From: JAENVT01 sp031404635
GTDB lineage: Bacteria > Actinomycetota > Acidimicrobiia > Acidimicrobiales > Ilumatobacteraceae
Reading direction: 5' to 3'
DNA: 48,882 bases
Assembly: GCA_031404635.1 (NCBI GenBank)
Contig: JANNHY010000340.1
Coordinates: 1 to 48,882, forward strand
Shown: positions 39,485-47,589 of the stretch, piece by piece
Layout: every line of letters begins with the position of its first letter
How positions within the stretch are numbered: the first letter of the stretch is position 1
Position numbers and translations under genes: made by a program
The notes under the pieces: generated by a model
Seen by the model: only the letters and a program-made list of their open reading frames with translations
Told to the model about the DNA's origin: nothing
The model's database searches: none

Positions 39485-40147
39485 CTACGGCTGCCGACCC
39501 GTCCAGGCGACGAGTTGATCTATCAACGGGGCGTCGTTGCCGACGGCGACGGCGTTGGCGAACGGGGGATCGAACTGGTAGTTGGCCGGAGCACCGGCAA
39601 TGAATGCCTCCCAGATCGGCGTCCGATCGACCACGGGCAGGTCTCGGTGAATGGCATCGAGCGCCAACTGGCACACGGCATCGTCCCAAGCGGGATGCTG
39701 GCCCGTGGCCCTGGCCAGGTCCCAGGTATGGGTCGTTATCTCGCTGACATACATGGCCAGCATCTCGGCGCCTGCCATCGTTGCCCAGGGGAGCACTACC
39801 TGGCGATCGAGAAGCGCGTCGTCGGACCACGTCGCCTCGACCTCGGCGACCCCAGCTTGCCAGTCGGCAATCCGGTCAGCGTGGTCGACAACGGTGCCAT
39901 CCTGCATGCCAGCGGCGAACGCATCTTCGCCACGGCCAAGTTGAGCGACACGATGCAACACCAAGACGAGGTGTCCGAGCAACTCCTTCACGTCGAACTC
40001 GACGCAAGGCGAGGGTAGATCGAGCTGGTCATGGTGAACACCGGCGATGACCGGCGTGGCGATCTGGACGGCGGTGGCAAACAATGGCCGCGGGTCGATG
40101 GTCGTGCGGCCTGTCGGGTTGACGATGTGAGCTGTCTGTGTGGTCAT
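39485..40147 (-). CDS. Maleylpyruvate isomerase/DinB-like family protein (TIGR03086)
   Basis: A 220-residue protein of the mycothiol-dependent maleylpyruvate isomerase N-terminal-domain superfamily (TIGR03086 type). It has an N-terminal helical bundle with metal-binding His (LLGHLVLVLH), the core EMLAMYVSEITTHTWDLARA with a second His, and a C-terminal helical segment. Members bind a divalent metal and act on thiol conjugates. ATG 40147 is used; the frame extends to 40177 but runs over the divergent promoter. It faces the WYL regulator, which probably controls it. Confidence 0.84.
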   Translation of the reverse strand: MTTQTAHIVNPTGRTTIDPRPLFATAVQIATPVIAGVHHDQLDLPSPCVEFDVKELLGHLVLVLHRVAQLGRGEDAFAAGMQDGTVVDHADRIADWQAGVAEVEATWSDDALLDRQVVLPWATMAGAEMLAMYVSEITTHTWDLARATGQHPAWDDAVCQLALDAIHRDLPVVDRTPIWEAFIAGAPANYQFDPPFANAVAVGNDAPLIDQLVAWTGRQP

Positions 40148-40157
40148 GCGTTCAGTA

Positions 40158-40176
40158 TGACCTTCGAAATAGGTCA
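40158..40176. promoter_or_regulatory. Candidate WYL-regulator operator
   Basis: TGACCT-TCGAAAT-AGGTCA is a perfect 6-base inverted repeat with a 7-base spacer in the 62-base gap between the isomerase and the WYL gene. It sits where one protein could control both divergent promoters. Confidence 0.5.
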
Positions 40177-40209
40177 CCCTGTGTCCGGTTTTGGTGCGAA
40201 GATTCGATT

Positions 40210-41253
40210 ATGCGCGCCGACCGTCTCGTGGCCATCTTGTTGATGCTTCAGACCAGAGGGCGGGTCACGGCGACCGAGGTCGCCACCGAACTGGAGATTT
40301 CGGAACGGACCGCCCGCCGAGATCTTGATTCGCTCGGCGTGGCCGGGTTGCCGGTGTACTCGATGCAGGGCCGCAACGGCGGTTGGCGCTTGGCCGGTGA
40401 TGGCCGCACCGATCTGAGTGGGCTCACGTCGGCCGAAGCGCAGGCGCTTTTCCTGCTGGCAGGGCCGCTGGCGACCACGCCGGAGCTGCGGGCGGCGCTG
40501 CGCAAACTCGTTCGGGCCCTTCCCGAGCCATTCCGCGAGCGCGCCGCTGCTGCGTCGGCCGCCGTGGTCCACGACGCCACCGGCTGGAGCGACACTCGCC
40601 CCGAGCGGTCGGCGCCAGTGCACCTCGATGCCGTGCAGAGCGCGGTGATCGCCGGTCGTCAAATCGTTCTCGGCTATGTCGCCCGCCAGGGTCTGCCGAG
40701 CACTCGCACGGTGCATCCGCTGGGGCTGGCCACCAAGGGTGGGTCGTGGTATCTCGTCGCCGAGACCAGCGCTGGTCGGCGCACATTCCGCGTCGATCGG
40801 ATCCAATCGGTCGAGGTCACCGACGATCCGGTGGTCCGCCCGGAGGGGTTTGTGCTGGCCGACGCCTGGCAGATGATCTCCACCGAAATAGAAAATGTGC
40901 GCACACCGATCGTGGTACGCGCCCTCGTCGATCAGCAGGCCATCTCGCGGCTGCGGTACGCCCTGGGTACTCGCCTGCGAATCGGCATGGCCAAGGGCGA
41001 CGGCAGGGTCGAGGTTGAGATCCGCGCTCACGCCGAGTACTCGGTTGCCGCCGAACTGGCCGGTTTCGGGGGTGTGGTGGAGGTGCTCGAACCACCGGGC
41101 GTCCGCGTTCGATTGGCCGATCTCGCCGCCGAACTGGGCGTCCTTTACGCCGGTGCCGCAGCCTCGGCGAACTCGGCCATCGACGTGAATCGCCACGTCG
41201 GCGACACCTCGCCCGCCGGCGTGGCCGTCGCACCGGTGCCACCCTTGCCGTGA
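40210..41253 (+). CDS. WYL-domain transcriptional regulator
   Basis: A 347-residue regulator. The DeoR-like winged helix-turn-helix (about 1-60: RGRVTATEVATELEISERTA, RRDLDSL) is followed by a WYL ligand-binding domain (about 140-325: VHPLGLATKGGSWYLVAETS, RRTFRVDRIQSVEVTDDPVV) with the family's Trp-Tyr-Leu in WYLVAE. Such regulators often repress a neighbouring divergent gene. The last 35 residues run past the usual end and overlap the HAD gene by 109 bases in antisense, so the natural stop may have been lost. Confidence 0.87.
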   Translation: MRADRLVAILLMLQTRGRVTATEVATELEISERTARRDLDSLGVAGLPVYSMQGRNGGWRLAGDGRTDLSGLTSAEAQALFLLAGPLATTPELRAALRKLVRALPEPFRERAAAASAAVVHDATGWSDTRPERSAPVHLDAVQSAVIAGRQIVLGYVARQGLPSTRTVHPLGLATKGGSWYLVAETSAGRRTFRVDRIQSVEVTDDPVVRPEGFVLADAWQMISTEIENVRTPIVVRALVDQQAISRLRYALGTRLRIGMAKGDGRVEVEIRAHAEYSVAAELAGFGGVVEVLEPPGVRVRLADLAAELGVLYAGAAASANSAIDVNRHVGDTSPAGVAVAPVPPLP

Positions 41254-41861
41254 CGGCGGTGGATCCACACCGACGGCACGCCGAGCGCAGCTGCCGGCTC
41301 GTGATCGTGGAACAGGCTCTCGGCGACATGCAGGAGTCGGTCGCAATCGACGCCGAGCCGGGCGATTTCCTCGAACAGCTGGTCGAAGTGGCCACGATGC
41401 GGCTTGTAGGAACCGACATCCTCCGCTGTCACGATCGCGTCGAAGGTCACGCCCAGGCGTGGATTGCTGGCCGCGAACGAGGCCCGGTCGATGTTGCTGA
41501 CGATGATCAGCTTGAAACGCTGCGAGAGGCGGCTCAAGGCGGCGGCCGAGTCGGGAAATGCCGGCCAGTCCTTGACCGAATGACCGTACGTCGCGGCATC
41601 GGCATCGGTTACCTCGATGCCCAGGTCGACGCCAATCCGCCGCAACGTCTCAGCGAGAATTACCGGGTACAGCGCGCCGGGCATGTTGTCTTGCACGTGG
41701 GTCTCGTGGCGGGCATGAGCAGCAATCAGCGACTCGTCGTCGAGATCGAGACCGTTGCGAGTTGCCCACGGTCGCAAGGCGTTGGCCAGCCCTGTCTCCC
41801 AGTCGATCAGAGTGCCATAGCAATCGAAGCTCATCGCCCCGAAACGATCGAAGTCGTTCAT
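41145..41861 (-). CDS. HAD-superfamily hydrolase (2-haloacid dehalogenase-like)
   Basis: A 238-residue hydrolase. Motif I is AMSFDCYGTLIDWETG (nucleophile Asp), the second is VSNIDRA, the third Lys is in DVGSYKPHRGHF, and the last acidic residues are in LHVAESLFHDHEPA. The order fits class I HADs of the (S)-2-haloacid dehalogenase/epoxide-hydrolase-like type. The ATG overlaps the glycosylase stop (ATGA), so the two are translated together. The C-terminus (TWRFTSMAEFAEA) is the natural family end, so the overlap with the WYL gene is due to that neighbour. Confidence 0.86.
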   Translation of the reverse strand: MNDFDRFGAMSFDCYGTLIDWETGLANALRPWATRNGLDLDDESLIAAHARHETHVQDNMPGALYPVILAETLRRIGVDLGIEVTDADAATYGHSVKDWPAFPDSAAALSRLSQRFKLIIVSNIDRASFAASNPRLGVTFDAIVTAEDVGSYKPHRGHFDQLFEEIARLGVDCDRLLHVAESLFHDHEPAAALGVPSVWIHRRHGKGGTGATATPAGEVSPTWRFTSMAEFAEAAAPA

Positions 41862-42484
41862 CTCCTGCCCTTCATGTGGTCGCGGTAGATCGTGCGACGC
41901 GCCTGCTCCGATCGACGGCGCACCCAGCAGCCGTCGAGATGGTCGTTGACCAGCCCCATCGCCTGCATGAAGGCGTACACCGTGGTTGGCCCGACGAACG
42001 TCCAGCCGCGCTTCTTGAGATCCTTTGAGATCGCTGTGGAGGTCGCTGTCAGTGCCGGGATCTCCGTCGGTGGATTGGCGAACGTGGCGTGCGGCCACAT
42101 GTAGTTGGCGATCGAGCCGAACTCGTCTATCAACTCCAGCGCCCGCGTTGCGTTGTTGATCGTCGAGCGGATCTTGCCCTGGTGGCGGACGATCCCCGCA
42201 TCGCCGAGCAGCCGGTCGACATCGGTCTCGTCGAACTCGGCGACGAGATACGGGTCGAACCCTGCGAACGCGGCGCGGAAGTTCTCGCGCTTGCGCAGGA
42301 TCGTCAGCCACGACAGTCCCGACTGGAACCCTTCGAGGCACAGCTTCTCGAACAGCCGATGGTCATCGGCAACGCCGAAGCCCCATTCGGTGTCGTGGTA
42401 GGCGACGTAGTCGGTCGTCGAGGTCGCCCACCAGCAGCGGTCGTGTTTGTCGTCGCCGGCGACCACGTTCATCACGCTCGTCAT
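41858..42484 (-). CDS. tag: DNA-3-methyladenine glycosylase I
   Basis: A 208-residue base-excision repair enzyme that removes 3-methyladenine from alkylated DNA. The family starts with the zinc-binding CWWAT and YHDTEWG block, then LFEKLCLEGFQSGLSWLTIL, and the late zinc His/Cys part lies around MGLVNDHLDGCWVR. The helix-hairpin-helix region follows QGKIRSTINNATRALELI. ATG 42484 is chosen (ATG 42472 possible). It is co-translated with the downstream HAD gene. The AlkZ-like protein at 44584 may be a second alkylation-repair function nearby. Confidence 0.92.
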   Translation of the reverse strand: MTSVMNVVAGDDKHDRCWWATSTTDYVAYHDTEWGFGVADDHRLFEKLCLEGFQSGLSWLTILRKRENFRAAFAGFDPYLVAEFDETDVDRLLGDAGIVRHQGKIRSTINNATRALELIDEFGSIANYMWPHATFANPPTEIPALTATSTAISKDLKKRGWTFVGPTTVYAFMQAMGLVNDHLDGCWVRRRSEQARRTIYRDHMKGRR

Positions 42485-42575
42485 CGTCGCACAGCGTCTA
42501 CCGTGCCGCCAACGGCCGAGCCCAGCCGGCGATGAGCGATGAGCCGTCAGGCGGCGCACATCTCTCATCGCCGCG

Positions 42576-42746
42576 CTGGCGGTGTCGCACCACCACGCCT
42601 TGGCGGTTGCGACGTTGCCATCGCATCACGGCGATCCCTTCGATCGGTTACTCGTGTCCCAGGCCAAATCCGAGGGACTGCCACTCGTCTCAGCCGACGC
42701 CTCACTGCGCCCATACGAGGCAGAGCTCGTGTGGATCGGCACATGA
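42576..42746 (+). pseudogene. C-terminal remnant of a VapC PIN-domain toxin
   Basis: A 56-codon frame without a usable start carries the characteristic end of VapC proteins: HHHALAVATLPSHHGDPFDR, LLVSQAKSEGLPLVSADAS and a terminal YEAELVWIGT with stop TGA at 42744-42746. The PFDRLLVAQA and LVSADA blocks of PIN toxins of this subtype are recognised, the latter with the last metal-binding Asp. The N-terminal half, the first catalytic Asp and the antitoxin are absent. It is a relic between tag and the DinB gene. Confidence 0.72.
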
Positions 42747-42768
42747 CTGTGGCTGCCAGGATGGGTTG

Positions 42769-43269
42769 ATGGTTACCAAGACTCCGTTCGACGCCGGCGA
42801 AAAAGAAGGGCTCCGCACTGCACTGCAGCGCCACCGCGACTTGATGCTGTGGAAGCTGGAGGGGCTGGACGACGAGGCGCTACGGCGGCCGATGGTGGCG
42901 TCGGGCACCAACCTGTTGGGGCTTGTCAAGCACCTCGCTGCAGTGGAGTACGGGTGGTTCTGCGTGACCTTCGGTCGTGAGACCGAGCCGTTGCCGTTCG
43001 ACGACGATGACGAGAACGCCGATCTCCGCGTCGACGACAGCGAGAACACTGCCGACGTCATCGCGTTCTACCGGCGGGCATGGGCGGCCGCCGACGACGT
43101 GATCGCCGAGCTCGAGCTCGACGATACCGGAACAGCGTGGTTCGGCGACGCCGTATCGCTGCGCTGGGTCCTCATTCATATGGTCGAGGAGACGGCTCGG
43201 CACACGGGTCACGCCGACATCGTCAGGGAGCTGATCGATGGGGCGACCGGATATCGGCCGGAGGCTTAG
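42769..43269 (+). CDS. DinB-family (DUF664) protein
   Basis: A 166-residue four-helix protein of the DinB/YfiT superfamily (DUF664 type). Metal-binding His positions are in LLGLVKHLAAVEYGWFCVTF, VLIHMVEETARHTGHADIVR, giving the usual three-His site. In actinobacteria such proteins are commonly thiol (mycothiol)-dependent enzymes of unknown substrate. ATG 42769 is used. The next gene starts 4 bases after its stop, so they are likely co-transcribed. Confidence 0.87.
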   Translation: MVTKTPFDAGEKEGLRTALQRHRDLMLWKLEGLDDEALRRPMVASGTNLLGLVKHLAAVEYGWFCVTFGRETEPLPFDDDDENADLRVDDSENTADVIAFYRRAWAAADDVIAELELDDTGTAWFGDAVSLRWVLIHMVEETARHTGHADIVRELIDGATGYRPEA

Positions 43270-43273
43270 GTCG

Positions 43274-43684
43274 ATGCGCGGTTTGGTTCGAGTAGCAACC
43301 GCAACCACTCTGGCCGGGATCGGCGTGCTGCATGCAGCGTGGGGGAGGGGTTCGACCTTTCCACTCACGAGTAGAGAGCGACTGAACGATACGGTGATCG
43401 GTCGCGACGTGACGCCCTCACCGATGGCTTGCTACGGCGTCGCCGGATTGTTGGCGGCTGCGAGCGCGCTAGTCGCCGGACTTCCGACGCCGGATGGCCG
43501 CCTGCGTCGCGCCGGTGTCTGCACCGTCGCCGCCGCTCTTGGGGCCCGCGCCGCCCTCGGGTTTGCGGGCAAGACCGACCTGGTTTCGCCGGGCAGCGTT
43601 TCGGCGCGCTTTCGACGGATGGACGGTCGGGTCTATTCGCCGCTGTGCCTGGCGCTGGCCATTGGCGCGGTGAGTTCGCTCTAG
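43274..43684 (+). CDS. DUF3995-like membrane protein
   Basis: A 136-residue membrane protein with about four helices (residues 5-25, 60-80, 85-110, 118-135). GIGVLHAAWGRGSTFP and SPMACYGVAGLLAAASALVA match the pattern of DUF3995 proteins: a His/Trp motif in the first helix and a later Tyr. Its role is not known. ATG 43274 is 4 bases after the DinB stop. Confidence 0.72.
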   Translation: MRGLVRVATATTLAGIGVLHAAWGRGSTFPLTSRERLNDTVIGRDVTPSPMACYGVAGLLAAASALVAGLPTPDGRLRRAGVCTVAAALGARAALGFAGKTDLVSPGSVSARFRRMDGRVYSPLCLALAIGAVSSL

Positions 43685-43691
43685 CGACTGG

Positions 43692-44474
43692 TCAGGCCGC
43701 GGTCGGGTGGAAGGCGATGATGCTGAACACCGCTCCTTGCGGATCGTTGACCACCGCGAACTTGCCCGGTGGTATGTCGGTCGGCGGCACCATCACCTTG
43801 CCGCCCAACTCCTCGACCTGAGCCGCCGCGGCGTCGCAGTTCTCCACCCCGAAGTACACCATCCAATGGTTGGGGAGGTCGGGCGGCCAGGAATCGCCCT
43901 CCATCGGCATCATGCCGGCGATGCCCCTGTCGCCAAGGTGGAACTCGGTGTAGTTGGCGACACCAGCGTCGGGGAGGATATTGGCGGTCCAGCCGAACAC
44001 CGCACCGTAGAACTCGACCGATCGCTGCGGGTCGCGGGTGGTCAGTTCGTTCCAGCACAACGTGTTCGGGTCGTGGATGATGCCGGCGCCGATGTGCAAC
44101 CGTGGTTGCCAGATCGAGAACATCGCCCCGGTTGGATCGGCAGCGACGGCCATGCGGCCGACGTCGAGCACGTCGAACGCTTCCATGAAGATGCTTCCGC
44201 CGTCCTCTTTGATCGCCGCCGCGGTCTCGTCGGCATCGGCGACGGTGATGTAGGTCGTCCACCACGGTGGCATGTCGGCGTTCATCTGCGGACCTATGCC
44301 GGCGACCGGCTTGCCGTCGAGTTCGCACATTCGGTAGCCGCCGGCCTCGGGTGGACCCTCGACGATCGACCAACCGAACAGACCCGAATAGAACCGGCTG
44401 GCGTCGACCGGATCAGGTGTGCCGAGGTCGACCCAGGAAGGTGTGCCGGGCTCGTACTTCGTCATCTCTGGCAT
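43692..44474 (-). CDS. VOC-family protein with two glyoxalase-like domains
   Basis: A 260-residue protein with two vicinal-oxygen-chelate domains (about 5-125 and 130-258). The halves are similar: SWVDLGTPDPVDASRFYSGL and CWNELTTRDPQRSVEFYGAV, each followed by a W-(S/T) strand (FGWSIVEG, FGWTANIL), and each ends in DPTGAMFSIWQP or DPQGAVFSIIAF. Such proteins include hydroxylase- and antibiotic-resistance-like types; the substrate is unknown. ATG 44474 follows AGGAGG. It converges on the DUF3995 gene with a 7-base gap. Confidence 0.87.
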   Translation of the reverse strand: MPEMTKYEPGTPSWVDLGTPDPVDASRFYSGLFGWSIVEGPPEAGGYRMCELDGKPVAGIGPQMNADMPPWWTTYITVADADETAAAIKEDGGSIFMEAFDVLDVGRMAVAADPTGAMFSIWQPRLHIGAGIIHDPNTLCWNELTTRDPQRSVEFYGAVFGWTANILPDAGVANYTEFHLGDRGIAGMMPMEGDSWPPDLPNHWMVYFGVENCDAAAAQVEELGGKVMVPPTDIPPGKFAVVNDPQGAVFSIIAFHPTAA

Positions 44475-44583
44475 GGTGGCCTCCTGTGGCGGCGGGGAGA
44501 TGATCAAGGTATGACTCCGAGGCGGCGCCGTCAACGGCGCCACGTACTCTGGAGCCATCCGATCGACGAGCGAAGACGAAAAG

Positions 44584-45651
44584 ATGGAGGATTACGTGCC
44601 GGGTTCCACGTTGTCGGCGCGGCAGATCAACCGATCCGTACTCGCTCGCCAACAGCTACTGAACAGGGCCGATGTCGATATCACGACAGCGCTGAAACAG
44701 GTGGGCGGCCTGCAAACGCAGTACGCACCATCCGGCTACATCGGGCTGTGGAGCCGCCTACGGACGTTCGAGCGCGATGACTTGACTCGGGCACTCGACG
44801 ACCGGTCGGTCGTGCAAGCGACGTTGATGCGTTGCACCATCCACATGGTCGCGGGTGTTGACTTCTGGCCGATGTGCGCCGGCATTCGCGCCAGCCGTCG
44901 CCAGTGGTGGCTGGGCATCGCCAAGTCTCGGCAGATCAACGACATTTCGTACGACGCCGTGGCTGAGGTGCTGCGCGACGAGTTGGCCGATGGGCCGCGC
45001 CCGCGCATCGACCTGATTGCCGCGATGGAAGGTGCCGGCTACTCCAAAGCGCTGTGGGAAGGCGCCGGGCTGTGGCTCGACATGGTCAGGATTCCACCAT
45101 CGGGCACGTGGGAGCGCCGTCGCGCCGATCGATACGGCCTCGGTGAGCAGTGGGTTCCGCCGACTCTAGTGTCGGAATCCGAGGGTTTACGCCTGTTGTT
45201 GACCCGTTATCTCGGTGCCTTCGGACCAGCGACGTTGGCCGACGCAGCAACCTGGGCCGGCGTGCCACGGGCCCGGCTCGGGCCTGTCGCGGCGGAGATG
45301 CAACTGCGTGAGTATCGCGACGAGGCCGGTGCCGAACTTGTCGACCTTGGTGATGCCGTGCTTGCGGACCCCGAGTCGCCCGCGCCAGTCCGATTCCTGC
45401 CGACGTGGGATGCGACGCTGCTGGTTCACTGCCGTCGCTCGGGCATCCTCCCCGAGGAGTTCCGCAAGGCCATCTTCCACACCAAGAACCCGCAGTCGGT
45501 CGGAACAGTGTTGGTCGATGGCGCGGTGGCAGCGACGTGGGCGTGGCGCAACGGCCAGGTCGAGGTCGACGAGTTGGCGAAGCTGACCATCTCGCAACGA
45601 CGCCAGGTCGCCGACGAAGCCGAACAGTTGACGGCGTTCTATCGTGCCTGA
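44584..45651 (+). CDS. AlkZ-like winged-helix DNA glycosylase family protein
   Basis: A 355-residue protein of the HTH_42 family (YcaQ/AlkZ), DNA glycosylases that unhook interstrand crosslinks or remove bulky alkyl lesions. The catalytic QxQ motif is visible as QTQ in QVGGLQTQYAPSGYIGLW. The winged-helix repeats continue through TRYLGAFGPATLADAATWAG, and the C-terminal domain has FLPTWDATLLVH and VGTVLVDGAVAATWAW, typical of the family. ATG 44584 is used, with GTG 44596 possible. It lies close to tag (41858) but on its own transcript. Confidence 0.84.
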   Translation: MEDYVPGSTLSARQINRSVLARQQLLNRADVDITTALKQVGGLQTQYAPSGYIGLWSRLRTFERDDLTRALDDRSVVQATLMRCTIHMVAGVDFWPMCAGIRASRRQWWLGIAKSRQINDISYDAVAEVLRDELADGPRPRIDLIAAMEGAGYSKALWEGAGLWLDMVRIPPSGTWERRRADRYGLGEQWVPPTLVSESEGLRLLLTRYLGAFGPATLADAATWAGVPRARLGPVAAEMQLREYRDEAGAELVDLGDAVLADPESPAPVRFLPTWDATLLVHCRRSGILPEEFRKAIFHTKNPQSVGTVLVDGAVAATWAWRNGQVEVDELAKLTISQRRQVADEAEQLTAFYRA

Positions 45652-45764
45652 CCGCGAGCCGAGCCTGACAACCGCTGAATCCCAGCTGCGCCGAGCCGAG
45701 GTAGTAACTCCAGAACTCGTCCGCAAACGCGACAACATCCGACAAGGTGTCGAATCTACAGCGA

Positions 45765-46547
45765 TCAGTACATCGCCCCGGACTTGGCCTCGGCCGGGCG
45801 GGCGCCGCGGGCGGTTGCCAGATCGGTGACCAGCGAGCCGCGCAGCGCCAGCATGTCGCTGGTTACGGTGATCATCCGGAATCCCTGTTCGAGGCGCCGT
45901 TCGATGAGCGCCGCAGAGGCGTGGATGCCTGGCACGACGCCCGCCTTGCGGCAACCGGCCACGATGGTCTGCAGCGCGTCGTCGAATTCGCCGCTGCCGT
46001 CGTTGTTCCCCGGAGGCAGCCCAAGCGAAATCGACAGGTCCGCAGGGCCGACGTACACAGCGTCGATGCCGGGTACAGCGAGGATCTCGTCGAGTCGGGT
46101 GACCGCCTCGGCGGTCTCGATCATCGGGATGATGGCGATGCCGTCTGTCGACCAGTCGAAATGATCCGCCCGGCGCATGCCAGCGATCACCGGGCCGAAA
46201 CTTCGCGAGCCCAGCGGTGGGTACCGTCCGGCGCGCACAACGGCCTGGGCCTCGGCGGCAGAGTTGACCATCGGCACGATCACTCCCTCGATCCCAGCGT
46301 CGAGCATCTTGCCGATGATGCCTGGCTCGTTCCATGGCACGCGGGCAATGGGGGTGCCGCCGCCCAGCACGATGGCCTGCGCCATCGCCACACTCTGCTG
46401 GTAGTCGAGCACGCCGTGCTGGTTATCGAGGCAGACGTAGTCGTATCCGACCCGGGCAGCGGCCTCGGCGCTGACCACTGATGGGATCACCAACCATACG
46501 CCGAGCGTGGCGCGCCCGTCGTTCCATTGGGTTCGCAAGGTGTCCAT
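45765..46547 (-). CDS. HpcH/HpaI aldolase family protein
   Basis: A 260-residue class II aldolase. RVGYDYVCLDNQHGVLDY, PWNEPGIIGKMLDAGIEGVI and VPMVNSAAEAQAVV are the family core, with IPMIETAEAVTRLDEILAV for the metal-binding Glu and VYVGPADLSISLG for the Asp. Members cleave 2-keto-3-deoxy sugar acids or 4-hydroxy-2-oxo acids to pyruvate and an aldehyde. It follows the D-2-hydroxyacid dehydrogenase by 25 bases, and together they suggest a small 2-oxo-acid pathway. ATG 46547. Confidence 0.9.
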   Translation of the reverse strand: MDTLRTQWNDGRATLGVWLVIPSVVSAEAAARVGYDYVCLDNQHGVLDYQQSVAMAQAIVLGGGTPIARVPWNEPGIIGKMLDAGIEGVIVPMVNSAAEAQAVVRAGRYPPLGSRSFGPVIAGMRRADHFDWSTDGIAIIPMIETAEAVTRLDEILAVPGIDAVYVGPADLSISLGLPPGNNDGSGEFDDALQTIVAGCRKAGVVPGIHASAALIERRLEQGFRMITVTSDMLALRGSLVTDLATARGARPAEAKSGAMY

Positions 46548-46572
46548 TGCCCGGTTCTAGCAAAGTTCTGTG

Positions 46573-47523
46573 TCAACTCGCGCTTCCGGACGGCCCAGCG
46601 ACGATCGTCGCCGGCCGTCCGGCCAAGACGTTGAGGGCGTTGTCGACAGCGTGCGAATACAGCCGTCGACGGCCGGCGACCGTCGCCGAGGCGACATGGG
46701 GAGTGACGATCACGTTCGGGTGTTCCAACAACGGATGGCCGGCCGGCAGCGGCTCGGGGTCGCTCACGTCGAGGCCTGCGCCGGCAACTTGACCCGACGC
46801 CAGCGCGGCGAGAAGAGCGTCCTGGTCGACAAGGCCTCCGCGGGCGCAATTGATCAGGTGCACGCCGGGCTTCATCGCCACCAGCGTCGTGGCGTTGATC
46901 AGGTGGTGTGTTTCGGCGACTGCAGGCGCATGTAGCGAGATGACGTCGGATTCGGCGAACAGACGGTCGAGGTCGACCAGTTCGCAACTCGCCGCTTCGG
47001 TGATGGCGGCTTCGGTGAGGTACGGGTCGTAGGCCAGCACGCGCATGCCGAGGGCTAGCGCCGCGGCGCCGACCCGGCGGGCGATTCGGCCGTAACCGAC
47101 CAGACCGAGCACCGTGCCGTCGAGTTCCAGCGCGCTCCCGGTCGTTGCCCCGGCCAAGCCCTGGCGGGCCCGCTCCCGCTCTGCCGGCAGGTTCTTGACC
47201 ACTGCGAGCATCAGCATCACGGTGTGCTCCGCCGTCGACACCGAAGGGGCATCCGGGGCATTGCAGACGATCACACCGGCCGCGATCGCCGCATCGAGGT
47301 CGACGTTGTCGTAGCCGATGCCGATGCGCGAGATGACCTTGAGACTGCGACCGAGAGCGAACGCCTCGGCGTTCCAGGTCCGTCGCGAGCCTGCGAGCAC
47401 GGCGTGAGCAGAGCCGAGGTCGGCGTCTTCGGGACCGACGGCCACGCCGCGGCCGTCGACGAGGTCGCGGTACGTCTCGGGAAAGGGATGGTCGAAGAAC
47501 AAAATCGGCAACTCATGGGCCAT
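46573..47523 (-). CDS. D-2-hydroxyacid dehydrogenase family protein
   Basis: A 316-residue NAD-dependent D-isomer-specific 2-hydroxyacid dehydrogenase. The NAD-binding loop is VLGLVGYGRIARRVGAAALA; the catalytic Arg is in INCARGGLVDQDAL, the Glu in LDVSDPEPLPAGHPL, and the His in VTPHVASATVAGRR. It resembles phosphoglycerate dehydrogenase or glyoxylate/hydroxypyruvate reductases; it lacks an ACT domain. ATG 47523 is chosen. It diverges from the aminotransferase gene and precedes the aldolase gene by 25 bases. Confidence 0.91.
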   Translation of the reverse strand: MAHELPILFFDHPFPETYRDLVDGRGVAVGPEDADLGSAHAVLAGSRRTWNAEAFALGRSLKVISRIGIGYDNVDLDAAIAAGVIVCNAPDAPSVSTAEHTVMLMLAVVKNLPAERERARQGLAGATTGSALELDGTVLGLVGYGRIARRVGAAALALGMRVLAYDPYLTEAAITEAASCELVDLDRLFAESDVISLHAPAVAETHHLINATTLVAMKPGVHLINCARGGLVDQDALLAALASGQVAGAGLDVSDPEPLPAGHPLLEHPNVIVTPHVASATVAGRRRLYSHAVDNALNVLAGRPATIVAGPSGSAS

Positions 47524-47589
47524 TCGGTGCACCGTACCCGCGGGCGAGTCGGCGGATCCTCGCTGAAGGGGTGTCGTAGCCTGTCCGGT

